Origin: Anseranas semipalmata
Taxonomy: Eukaryota; Chordata; Aves; Anseriformes; Anseranatidae
Direction of reading: 5' to 3'
DNA length: 64,000 nt
NCBI GenBank assembly: GCA_013399115.1
Contig: VXAA01006435.1
Location: 1,016,074 to 1,080,073, forward strand
In this document: piece by piece, positions 1 through 62,800 of the stretch
Position numbering within the stretch: position 1 is the first letter of the stretch
Layout: each line of letters begins with the position of its first letter
Notes under the pieces: model-generated
The model's database searches: none
Told to the model about the DNA's origin: nothing
Seen by the model: the letters and a program-made list of their open reading frames with translations, nothing else
Program-made: the position numbers and the translations under genes

Positions 1-2829
1 AGGGTTTTGGCAAGGAATGCCAACATAGACCCAAATTTTGTCTAGGGTGTGACTGATAGGTAAGTAGGTGCACAGGGCAGTGTAACTGATAGCTGCTGCT
101 GTAAAGAAGAGCTGACGGCTCAGATGATCTGGAGCTTGACTGAGACCTTAAAGGTAGGACCTGCCTGTTCCCTCTCGGCAGTTCATTCTTGCTGTGGAGA
201 TGCTGTTTTCCAGCTGTGCTTCAGAGCAGAGAAGGCAGTTATCCTTACATGTATTCTAAGTGATTAATATTGCGTTCCATAATATATAAACTGGCCTCTG
301 ATTTTTATTCACTGTGTTGGGTATTGACCTCTTGAGAAGATGCCTTCCTGCCTTCAGGTCTGCTTTTCCCTCCTAACTCAAATGGTAGCTAGTGCGAGAG
401 GAAGAGTCCCCGTTCTCCCACCTCTCCTTTGGTTTGATTTGATAATTTGTTGTTCTGTCAGATTCAGTGGGAATATGTCCTCCAATGTCAGAACAGAATA
501 CAGAAGTTCAGATAAAAATCACTGATGTTAGCTTAGTGTCCCCTTAATTGAAACAGAGCACAGCACAGTGTAGGGTGCCTTTTAGAAACCTGTTAACATG
601 CTCAGATGCTAGAAATCTGAGCTATTCCAGAGCATGATCAAATTGATTTTACAAAACAAACGAAGAAAAAGCCCCCAGAGCTCACCACAGAACCCTGTTC
701 AGCCTGTCAAGACTGAAAAGAATCCAGGCACATCCTTCTGAAAAGGAGGATGAAAAGTGTTCTTGGCAAAAACTGCTCAATTTTCTCTGGGTATGGGGTT
801 AGTGCTGTGGCCAGGCAGACCTTTGAGAAGCAGTTGCTAACCACTTCCTCTGGCCTGTCAGGCCTGAAAATCTAGGAAGCATGCAGGGCAAAGAGCTCCG
901 AAAACTTACTTGCCCTCTTTTCTGAAGTGTCCCTAGCTCAAGAAGAGAGGCCTAAACAAGGAAAAGGCAAAAAACAAGGAAGAAGGTCCTGTGATAGGCT
1001 CTACTTTTTACCTAAGAGCTGAGGAAAAAGGACTTGAAATTTTGGCGTGGAGTGAATTATAGAAATGGGCGAGAAATTAAGAGGTAGCTAGCAGAGTAAA
1101 TGAGAAGGCAAATATTGTTTAAGACCACACTCCATCCAAGTTCCTGCTCACCTTCTACCTCTATTCATTCCCTGCTGGCAGACCTTGAAGCTTCTGTTAG
1201 TGGAAAGCTGATTTCTGAGGAAGTTCTGTTAAGAGTAGCTCTCTGCCTGTAGGAGTTAAGCTCCTCCAAATTCTTTCCCATTCCCTGCAAACCCAAATTG
1301 CTCTACCACAGCACCCAAGATTCCTCACCCTTCTCCCAGAGGAAGTATTCCTTGAGCTAATTTAGCTGTTGTGTATAGATTGAAAGGTTTAAAATTTGTC
1401 CTTATTTCAATTTGTTTGCATTGGTAGAACAAATCTTCCTTTCTTAAATCTGTGCAAGCTTTTTTAATTTTTTCTTCCCCAGCCAAAGCATTACAGCTAA
1501 TAAAACTAAACTATAACTAAAATAGGTATTTAAAAATGTCTGTATAAAGAAATTGACGTGTCCAGCTCAGCCTGTTCATTCAAATCGGCTCAGTATGCAA
1601 AAGCTGCATAAAATTAAAAATTAATGAAAGCACACAATAGACACAAGAAACCTGACAAGTAACAGTAAACCACATCAACATGCAATCATCCTGCCTAAAG
1701 CTAGTAAGCATGCCAAACAGGCAAGACAGGTTATGCACAGAAGAATTCTGGATTATCTTGTTATAACACACTAAAGCTGTAGTTCAACCAGATTTTTTAA
1801 AGCCAGTATTGCCACTGAAGGGAAAAGTCCCATGCTCATGATCTTGCTGCTGGTTTCTGCTCTTGTTGCTGGTTTCTGCATCATTTTCCACCTCCTTTCT
1901 CTGATCCTTCTTACACTGGGATTACTGTGTGACTGTGGGTGAGCCAGTGGAGAAGCTCATGTGCATGGGCAGGGGAAAAGCAGGAGAAAAAGCCTGTGGG
2001 CTGTTTTTCAACTTGCTTAGTCCTTTGATGCTGTTTGCCTTACGCTATTGTGACAACTTGTTTCTGATAGTAGCACATCTACATAACGTTGGTCTGTTTG
2101 CTGATGGCAAATAGGCTAGTTTTGGGAGTGTCAACTTAGAAATGGCTGCATTCATGCATTTCTGACTGGGGACGCTAACTGTGGATGGTGTGCTGGTTCT
2201 GCGCAGTTGCCAGAGAAATCTTTTTCATGCTGGCACTCTGCAGTCACTACTGAACATCCTACACTAGGTGATACCATGTCCAGTAACCTCTCTGCTTTGC
2301 AGTATGGGTTGGTGTGAATGCTTTCTCTCCACTGAGTGTATAATCTGGTTCATGGTCCTAGTCAAGAAGTAAACCATGACTGCCTCTGAAATGTGCCCTG
2401 TAGCTGTATAAGGCTGGGCCTCTCATTCCACATTCTGTGGAACAATGAAGCCAACCACTGCTGTGGGAAAAGGAGAGGGATATGGATGGGAAGGAGGTGA
2501 GTTTCGCAGGACTTGGAGTAGGGAACTTTCTCTTCCTGGGCAAATAAGTGGCTTCCTTCACATGTACTAAGAAGATGATATTTTTTTTTCCATCTTTTCA
2601 AGCTTTCTGTCATCGGTTGCATGGGAAAAGTAAAATACCCTTTTACATTTGGATACTATACCTATAGAAAGTAATTATGTGATAAAGACTACAGAAATTG
2701 GAGTATATGTCAAGTCTCTTGTCATGAAGTATATTTAAGTTGTGCTTTAACATTATTATTCTTTTTTTTCTGCCTTGCATTTCATGTTGCTAGGGCATGT
2801 CCTTACCATTTTTTGCTTGTATCCTATAG
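1..2829 (+). other. TESK2: TESK2 intron sequence upstream of first visible exon
   Basis: AT-rich non-coding DNA with stops in every frame. I looked for the preceding TESK2 exon (the glycine-loop peptide ending in VFK before a GT donor) and did not find it. No repeat family was recognised here. Confidence 0.7.
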
Positions 2830-53865
<51,036 letters not shown>

Positions 53866-56800
53866 AGAGGGGGCTCAAACTGAGGGCTCAAACTGCTACT
53901 GCTCTAGAGGGAACACTTGTTCCCAGTCACTTAAACTTTGTTTCTCTGTAATGCTGGGTTTCACACTCAGGAGACCCAGCAGATGGTAAGAATGAGCTGT
54001 CAAACAGGCAGCTGCGGACAGCATCTAGAGAGATCGATTATTTTAACTTTATTTCAAGCTATGCTTATTCCCTTCCCAATTTACTTTAGGAGGGGGAACT
54101 ACTCCAGCCAGAATGTCCATGTGGGCCCCATAGTCCCTTCCAAGCAGTAGTAGCCAGAAGCAGGCACCATGTAAATAGTTTGACCTGGATTCCAGCATGG
54201 AGCATTTCAAGGCCTTAAGTTCCAAGTTGGGTAGAAAGAGCAACCTGTAGGTTTTGCCTTTTCCTCTGACTGACCTCTAAACTACTCTACTGCTCTAAAC
54301 TACTGCTGTTTTTGCATTTAGCATTCTGCAAGCAATGCTGTTGCAGCATTAAACAAGCTCTTCTTTCAAAACCAGAACTCCTCATGCTGGTTGCAATCTG
54401 CAGGCTTAGTCACATGATAAGTACTTTCCAATTACCAAGAATAATCTGTTCCCCAGTGTTAGATTTTCCCTTGGGATTTGTTAATGATGTGTAATGCATT
54501 AGTGCAGGGGAGCAGGAAGTGGTGAGCACCACTCTTTCTTGCACAGCTCTTCATGTACCTCAACCCAGATGTGGAGGAGGATTTGCCCAGGGCACAAGAG
54601 GGGAGCCATATTCCAGGTGCTGTCATTTCTGGGCTGAGGAGCTGCCAGTGAAAGTACCAGTTGTACTGAGCTTTCTTAGCTCTGAGAAGCTGAATGGACA
54701 CCATGATCTATTTCTGCAGAATAGTTAAATACAGTATCTAGATTAACAGCTGACTATCATCACTAAGGTAGAAGGGACACATTCACTTCCCTCTCTGGCA
54801 GGACATCCCTTCTCACTGGTGCCACTGCAGTAATGATGGTTTCTTATTTAAAACCAGACTGCTTGATGGAGGACAGGAATCCCCTGCACAAGGGAAGCTG
54901 CCACCAGTGTTGCAGCCACACGAGTGCTTTTGGAGGAAGACAGACAGAACAGTAGACTCACTGAAGGGCTTTGAGTTGTCAAATTTAAGAAAATTAGTTT
55001 GTCCCCATTTATTTTTTTTTCTTCTAGAGAAAGAAGCTGTTATCTTCATTAGTTTTTCCTGTCACTGAACAGGATTATCTATGTATTTCTTTTTTCATTT
55101 TTTTTTTCTTCCATCCACCAGCAGGTAGATGTAAAAGAAGCAGCAGCATGTGCTTTAAAGCTGCTTGCTGGAACCAGCATCGGAGATCCCCACTCTGGGA
55201 TGTGATGCATGGGAAAGCTTGTTCTGTGGTGATATTTGTTCAACATCCTGCCCTTTCTGCTGTCATTGCCTACAACTATGTGTTTGTTTTTGTTGTTGTT
55301 GTGTTGTTTTGTTTTTGTTTTAACCTATATTATCATTCCTAATTGAGGTATGCATTGCGTGCTCACTGAGCAGGTGATGCAGTGGGCTCTGAGGGGTTTG
55401 GAGTCCAGAATTTTATCCAGGTAGTCTGTTACTCTTTTTCTGCTCTTGTGTAAGGATGGAAAATGTAAGCTGGTGCTCCCTGATGGAGGCAAGACTTTTC
55501 CTACTCTTTTTTCACATCTGAAGGAAAGGATGGAGGAGAAAGCCTAAGTTCTTTCTTGGCTGAGATACTGAGCTTTTTGGAGGTGTAGGTAACTACTCTG
55601 TGAGTTATGACTTCCTGTTGTGAAATATGCCTCAGCCTGAGCAGCGGTTATCCCTTTGCAATGGCAATGAAGAATTACACGAGAAACACAGTCCCCTTTA
55701 ATTACTTAGCACAGTCCGTGCTGCATTAGGCAGCTGCCAGCAGTTTGGAAAAGAAAATGCCCATCCTTACCAAGATTACCTCTTCTGGCCCACACCTCCC
55801 TGCCTCTTGAAGGTGCTGATCTGGAGAGTAGCTTGTCTTGTGTATGCTGTCTGCGGAGTGCAGAGCAGCTTGAAGGGCTGGCACTGTGTACATGTAATTT
55901 CCTTTGAGGACAGGGAACCAGTCAGCAGAACTCAACTGACAGCTAGTTGCCTGCCTGGTGCCTGCTTTTTTTTTTTTTCCTCTTTTTTTTTTTTTTTTAT
56001 ACAATTGTAATCTTTCAGGAGGGAAACCATCAGCACCAGCTTCTGTTGTCACAAGCTGCATTTAGGTGTGTGACTTCAGACAAATGAGCAATAATAAGGA
56101 ATAGTTTACTTCTGGATCACCAGGCTGCAAGGAAGCCGGCAGCAGCCTACAACCACGTGCAGCCTCAGCAGAGCACAGGCGCACGCCTCTGGGTGCTCTG
56201 TGGCTTGTGTTACCCTGGTTGTCAGCGCTGACACCCCATCGTGAAGCCTGTTGCCCTCTCTGACAGACTGCAAAGGCTGTGCGGTCAGGCTTGGGGTACC
56301 TCTAAAACACCCATCACAGTGACCTCAACTGTCTCTTATACCACTGTCTCCTAAAATGTTTCCCTGCCCTGAATGGCTCTTTTACGAAGCAGCACGGCTA
56401 AAATTTTATTTTCTTATATGTCTACTTTGAGCACAGCCAGCTGACATGCACAGGGCATATCTGTCAACTTTTCTAGCTCTTTGTACTGAGGCAGAGATGT
56501 CAGAAAGACAAATACCAAGGAATACCAAAGGCTCAGGCCTTTCCTGCATTCCTGGTCTGCATGGGAAAAGAGGCGTGTGCATTAAACTGGAGTAAGAGGC
56601 CATCTTAAAATAGCTAAACGCTTGCTAAAACACAGCATTTCCAAGGGTCTGGATGCAGTTGGCACTCTGTCTCATCCCTTTGGTTGTGCAGAGCTGAATC
56701 TAGGTTGCACCTAGCAAGTACTCCTAGGTTTTCTGCCCATCTGAAGGTGCTTTTCTACTGGGGGCCATTTTCTGACAGCTACTGATAAACATAAATACCA

Positions 56801-57715
56801 ACAGGTGGTCAGCAAACTCCTTGTTTTATAGTGATGTGACAAAGTTTTATTGTGATTGGATTTTATCATGGTTTTTGACTTTCTTACAGGAGCAATTCTT
56901 GCTCTTTTAAAAGACTTTCTACAGGTTGCTAGGTTCCCTTAAGAGATCAAAGATGTTTTTAATTCACTTTAAATCTTTCTATGTTGAATTCATTTACATG
57001 TCTGTTATAAGCTATTTTTTGTTGTGGTTGCAGGTTGATAAAATGCAACTAAGAGACTGCATGTGAATTGCTGCCCCTCAAAAGCAGTGCAGACAAGGGG
57101 CTTTAGTAGACTTATACTTGCTGGAAAGGCATCGATGTATTGTGTAACAGAGCATTGGTATTTTTTGCCAGTACAACTAAAGACACTTGAATAATTCCTG
57201 TTTGCACTTAATGCTATTGTTTATATTGCATGTCACTACATTTCTATGCAAAACAAATAACCTTTTTTTTGGGAGGAGGGGCAGCCAGATATTTGATTAA
57301 GTAAGTATAAAGATCTTTGCAAGATGATCTATTTTCATATTTATGAAGGAGTTTTACGTCTTAATATTTTGCAGACTGTAAATAGCTCAACTTGTAATTA
57401 AAGGCTTAGGAAGAAGTTTGTAGCTTGTGTATAATAGTAAGTTAACACTGCCAGAAAAAAAATCTTTGCAAAACAACTTTTCTAATATTGTGGATATTTA
57501 TGAATATGTAAAGAAAGCACGTCTTGTTTTTATGTTGATTGACCTTCTGACTTTTTTTTTGAACGATAGAAATGGTGTATGTTTTATTGGAACTGCAATA
57601 AGAAGTAACCAAAGATGAATCCAGTTAAATATTTTCATAATTTTTTCTTGGTCAGGTTTTGTAAACTTTCCCATCTTGCTTTCAAAATAAAAATAAAATC
57701 AAGGGCTGAGTCTTG
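53866..57715 (+). other. TESK2: TESK2 3' untranslated region (end inferred)
   Basis: No gene-like frame follows the TESK2 stop for almost 4 kb on the plus strand. The first strong canonical poly(A) signals are at 57686-57697. The stretch contains a 13-bp tandem duplication at 53871-53896, U-rich tracts at about 55270-55325 and 55965-56000, and weaker ATTAAA hexamers (for example 54348-54353) that could give shorter forms. The length is inferred from the signals only. Confidence 0.6.
57686..57697 (+). terminator. TESK2: Overlapping AATAAA poly(A) signals, probable TESK2 3' end
   Basis: Two AATAAA hexamers lie back to back at 57686-57691 and 57692-57697. A CA dinucleotide and a GT-rich stretch (TGAGTCTTGTG) follow within about 25 bases, as expected around a cleavage site. 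This is the best plus-strand signal between the TESK2 stop and TOE1. Confidence 0.65.
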
Positions 57716-58854
57716 TGATTAAGAGGACAACTCTAGGTTAAACAAACAAACAAAAAAGCAGATTCAAATGCTTGCTTAAGCTATAGATGGTATTAATGCC
57801 TCTCTTGAGATCGTATCATTACTTGGTGCTGAGTTATAAACAAGGAGAACCGTCACCCTTATTGTTTTATTTCTCTCCTGCATCTTACTGAAGTGTTACA
57901 CTATTCAATCCATGAGAGTCAATGCCTTTTTTTTTTTTCCTGCTCTGCCTTATAGTGCTCTGAAGAGTAGGCAGTAACTCGTGACCTACAAGACAAGATG
58001 CTTTTGATAGCACTCAGCCTGCAGGGAGCTTGCCATTGTGACTGTGGGGTTCTAGCCCTACAGAACAGCTTCAGTAAGCACAGGAAGTGATGCAGGATTT
58101 AAGAGGACCACATCTGGCTTTAAATCCCACTGCATCTTCCCTTATTTAGAAGAAGTGTGAAGACCTGCTATTGCTTCGTTCTGCATGCATTTACCCTGCA
58201 CTAGAATCAGCTACCCCAGCACAGCTTTCTGCTTTTTTTTCCCTGAAGAAGCAAAGGTCACATGTATGTTGTAACCAAAATTAAGGTGATGTACAAGCAT
58301 GAGGTAGAACAGCTCTCCTGGGTAGACATGGTCAGTGTTTTTTTTCTCTTTCTCAACTTCCTTAGAAAGACAGGAAATAATTATGAGGGTCATAAGGAAT
58401 TACCCTACTGGTAGTGATTGAAAGCAGTAACACTCATGAAAATGTGTGCTTTACCTGAAGAACTAGCCTGCTGGTGTGTTTGACAGAAGCATTGCATCTA
58501 CCTGCAGTGACTGCTTATAGCATTTTCCATCAAACTAATTGTATGTGTCAACTTGGACCTTTCAGACGTTTTTGTAAGGTAGATTTTGACCTTTAGCACA
58601 TGGTCCTTTTGAAAAGGTCTGTCCCACTCTCAACCACTAGGTTAAGTGGCAGCAAGTAGAAGTGAAACCCATCCTAAAGCAGCTATCACATGGTCTTTCC
58701 AGAAAGACAACACTAGGCTTTTTTTCTTTTTTTTTAAACCCACTGTGAGTGCAGAGCACTAAACTGACACTTGCAGCCCTGGATGCAGCTGAAGTGCACT
58801 TTTCCTCCCTCCAACCTTACCTGTGCCTTCATAGTCCATCGTGCTGCTAAGGAA
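57716..58854. other. Intergenic spacer between convergent TESK2 and TOE1
   Basis: No coding frame or recognisable repeat is visible apart from poly-T runs near 57926 and 58730. A minus-strand AATAAA (TTTATT on plus, 57866-57871) could serve as a distal TOE1 signal, in which case the two transcripts would end within about 200 bases of each other. Confidence 0.6.
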
Positions 58855-58882
58855 CACCAGGGGGAACTCCAAGTGAGAGCAA

Positions 58883-58888
58883 TTTAAT
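58883..58888 (-). terminator. TOE1: ATTAAA poly(A) signal, possible TOE1 3' end
   Basis: Reads ATTAAA on the minus strand, about 130 bases after the TOE1 stop. A short 3' UTR would fit a compact housekeeping gene. The AATAAA at 57866-57871 is the alternative; the sequence alone does not decide. Confidence 0.45.
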
Positions 58889-59016
58889 TGGTCAGAGGTT
58901 AGAACAAAACCAAGGATAAGAAGTTTGCTCCCCTTCTGTTCAGTTTTTGATGGAATAAAGAACTTTAACACTTGAGGGGGGGAAAAAAGCCCAGTTCAGT
59001 CAGAAGTCCCCTAGCT

Positions 59017-59820
59017 CTATGCACTGGCCCAGGCCAACTTCATCTTCTGGCTGTGAGCTTTGGAAGATTTAGAAAATGAGCTCTTCACTATTTGAAGTGG
59101 CACTGATTTTCCACTGAGGTACAGTTTATTATGACAGTCTGGACACCATGGCCCTGCGCTAGTGTCTGTACTTTTTCTTTTCTTGAGCATCCAGACATAT
59201 GCCATGATGTAGCCAGTCATGAAGGCATCAAAACCAGCTCGGTGGGTGCCCCCCTGTGAAGGGAGCCCCTGGGATTCCTTTTGCTTTCCTGCAGCACATG
59301 CTGCTTCAGTTTGGGGGATGTCTGGGTGGCTGGCTGGGACTGCTCCAGCAGGGATCTCTAACTTCTCCTCCACTTGGTCACTGTCAGAGGCATTTCCCTC
59401 GGCAGAAGGGCTCAGGGCAGCTCCCCCCAGGGCAGCAGGTCCTTCAGTGTTCCCCAGATCCTCTTCCCATCTAGCATGTGTGCTGGTGTCTGAGCTAACC
59501 TCTGGTGCCATGGCAGTGGAGTTCTCCTCCAGTGGCCAGCCATCAGTGTTGGGTGTGATCTCCACCACCTCCATAGCAGCTGCAGGTTCATAGCAGCTCT
59601 GTTTTCGTGGTGGTCCCTCCTCCCCATTCTGAACTAGCTCCATTTCTTTCTCTGAGCTTTCCTGTTCAAACACCTTTGCAGGTTCTTCTACATTCTTCCG
59701 ACGCTTCCATTTGTGTTTCCGTTTCTTCCGCTTCTCCCAAAGCTTGTCATCCTCGTCAATTATGAGGTCGATGTTATGTGACTGTGGACACTTTACACCG
59801 TTTGGACACCAGCCATAGGC
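59017..59820 (-). CDS. TOE1: TOE1 exon 7: CCCH finger, NLS, linker and exo III motif
   Basis: Acceptor TCTCCCTAG, reading [20 protein letters not shown], then the basic run [13 protein letters not shown]. An acidic, glycine/serine/proline-rich linker follows, then [18 protein letters not shown], and the end [14 protein letters not shown] to [13 protein letters not shown] and TAG. The block from HRAGFD to the end matches human TOE1 closely as remembered; the linker between does not and seems longer here, which would account for part of the 547 versus about 510 residue difference. Confidence 0.96.
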   Translation of the reverse strand, partial: AYGWCPNGVKCPQSHNIDLIIDEDDKLWEKRKKRKHKWKRRKNVEEPAKVFEQESSEKEMELVQNGEEGPPRKQSCYEPAAAMEVVEITPNTDGWPLEENSTAMAPEVSSDTSTHARWEEDLGNTEGPAALGGAALSPSAEGNASDSDQVEEKLEIPAGAVPASHPDIPQTEAACAAGKQKESQGLPSQGGTHRAGFDAFMTGYIMAYVWMLKKRKSTDTSAGPWCPDCHNKLYLSGKSVPLQIVKSSFSKSSKAHSQKMKLAWASA

Positions 59821-62800
59821 CTAGGGAGAAAGAGAGAAGCCTGTAGCCACTAGCCTCCTGGTTAGAACAGCCTATCACCATAACATGGAGCAGAGGTAAT
59901 TATTCCCCTCTACTTGAGGGCTCATGAGGCTGTTACCTCATGTAACTGTGTCCAGTTACATCCCCACAACACAAGAAAGGAATTGGCAAACTGCGCTGAG
60001 TACAGCAGGGAGCTGTCGAGATGGAGCACGCTATGTATGGGGAAAGGCCGAGGAAGGCCTTGGGTTTGTTCCACCTGGAAAAAGTGAGGCTAAAGGGACA
60101 GGACATACCTAATCGCTGTCTGCAGCTACCTAAAGCGGAGGTTATGGAAAAGATGGAACTAAGGTCTTCTGAGAAGCACAGGTGAAGTGGTAGCGGGAAA
60201 TTCTGACTAGACATATAGGAAAACATTTTTCACAATGAGTAGTCAAGCACTGGAACAGGGGCCTGGAAAAGTTTTGTAATCACTGTCCTTAGACATGCTC
60301 AAAATTCACCAAACAAAGCTCTAAGCAACTTTGAGTTGGCAGTTCAAGGAGAAAGTTCCAGAGGTTTTCCCAACTGATGCTGCTCTATGACAGGAATGTG
60401 CAACATCATCTGGAGGAGCTCCTTTTTCCCATGAAGCATCTGACAGGCTCTTTGTTAACTGCTGTAGCAGCACCAGGACTTGAGATGCATGGATCCCACC
60501 ATGCTATGGTCCCAGAAGCTGCGGACAGGTAATATTTCCTATATCTAATCAAAATATAGGGGAGGGAAGAGGAAGCATTTCTTCCTCAGAAAACAAGACA
60601 AATTCATTTAGAACTTACAGCCCTTCCAAGACAGCAATGGGTACTGTAACTCAAACCATCCCACTATTTAGGGCTATAGTATCTCTTTTTGAATCTTGAC
60701 CTCTAACATAACCTGTGAAATTCACTGCCTCAGAACAGAGCATGCTGTTCCCTTTTCAGTTCCAAAGCCACCTGAAACTTGAAAATCTTCCCTGTATTGT
60801 GAAGCAAGCAAGTGGAAGCTTCCAGGTGCTTTCCTACCACTTCCTGCTCTGGCCATGTGGCTTCTTCCGTGGAGCCAGATAGGAAACAGGGATTCACGTT
60901 ACTTACCGAAAATTTCTCACAGACAGGCACGTTATTTGCTTCTCCCACACCGTGGCTTGCTTCTTCTAGAGAGCAGTGGCGATAGTCAATGTAGCGCGAC
61001 ATGTTGTCAGGGTAGTTGCAGAACTCAACAGTGAGGTGCTGGCTGCTGGAGTCCTTCAGCTTGCAGTTCTCTCGCTTGCTGGAACACACAAGAGGATGCA
61101 GTTACTGCGGTTAACTCACCAAAGGTACCCCAGTGCAGAGCTGGTGCAGACATGCTGCTTTGCACCAACTTCCAGCTCCTCTGGTTTCTTGCTCTTGAGC
61201 TCTAGCCCACTTGACAGCTTGCTGCAAGAAAGTCAGTCCAGAACTTTAGTAAGTGGTCACTTCTGCGCTGATTTAAATGTTGGTTTCTCTTATGCCTAAA
61301 TAGAGGCAGGAACCTTTGGTGAAGCTATGGCAGAACGGGACACCTTTCTTGGCTTTAAGTATTAAGGGCAATAAGATGCGTTAGTTCTGATAACGTTAAT
61401 GGGCAAAGAGGAAATGCCCAAGGTGTCATAGTGTGTCCAGCAACCACCACCCAGACAGATCAAACTTGGGCAATGTAGACAACAGAGAAATGCTTTCCAT
61501 CTCATGAAAAAAGAACTATTTTGTCCCAACAGCTGGCTAAAAGGCCCAAAAGCTTTGGAAGGCTCCATGTAACTAGACCTACAGATCAAAATATTTTTAA
61601 GATGCCAGTTTTAAAACTATTTTCATCCTGTCAGAACAAAGTATTCTCATGTTTGAGAATCTTGGACATTTTTAGACCTGTCAAAATTGTATTTCCCGAT
61701 ACAAAAAGGTCACTAAAAATAACATTTCTGCTCTGCACATAGTGTGACTTTGGTTTAACAGATTCAAGGGGTTGTATCACTGCCAGGGTCTTGTTTAGAT
61801 TATGCAGCGAGTGCAGAACCGTGGGCCAGACTGACACACGAAACAGACACCGCTGCTTCTAACGTGTCTGCCTGGAAGATATCCTCGAGGAGCTAAGGGC
61901 AGGAAGCAAGACAAGATGCCTTGGAACAAGAGCACAACCTTTGCTTGGAAAGAAAGTGATGGGAGTTGTAGCTGGCTGCAAGTGACAGTCTCACGCGTAG
62001 GACTTGTGGCAGAGCTGGTCAGTGTCAGGAGATGCAGGGAGCACCCACCCTTCAACTGCACCATCCCTTACAAAGCTGAGTTATAACAGGCTCTGCAAGC
62101 ACAGCCCTGCTCTCTAGCTGAGTTTTAAGGGTGAAGTTGCTCTGTTCTGCACGTGTTCCTGCTTGTGTCCCTGTGGCAATGCTGGACTGAATCAACTTGT
62201 TTTCAGTTAAATGAGGTCACTGTGGTTACAACTGCTGCCAGCTGAAGACTGAAATCCTCTTACCACTGCTGCCCACTGAACAGACAGTGAATTACAAAAT
62301 GCACCCTTATGCACTCAGCACCCATCCTAGAAATAGGAAGCACAGAAGAGCACCTTTCTTCAGTCGTTGGGACAATGCAAAGACCTAAATCCCTTGCCTG
62401 GGAAAAGGAACCAAGCACTGACTCCGTTTGTCTTTCATCCCAAACTTTAAATACTAGTTTGCCACTCACCACTTCTTGTAAGCATACTCCAAGTAGGATG
62501 CTACAAAGCGTGTCTCAAACTCTGAAGCATATTTGGTGTCATATATTCCTGCTGGAAACATTTCTGAGAGGTCAGCGGTGAAAGTGCCAAGGTTGTCTGG
62601 GAGGTGAGCATAGAAGCACTGGTACAGGAAGACCAGATCAATCAGGCCATTATGGAGAATGAGAGGCTTTTTCGCTCGTATGAGTTCCAGAAAAAAAGTC
62701 CGAACAGTCTGGCTCTGGTTCTCATTGCCCTGAAAGAAGAGGGATTAGTCAACAAGCCTTAGCACGTTTACTTGCTGTCACACCAGAAATCCTCAGGGCC

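Noticed and set aside
59219..59593. Plus-strand 124-codon frame opposite TOE1 exon 7
   Set aside because: Shadow of the TOE1 coding exon.
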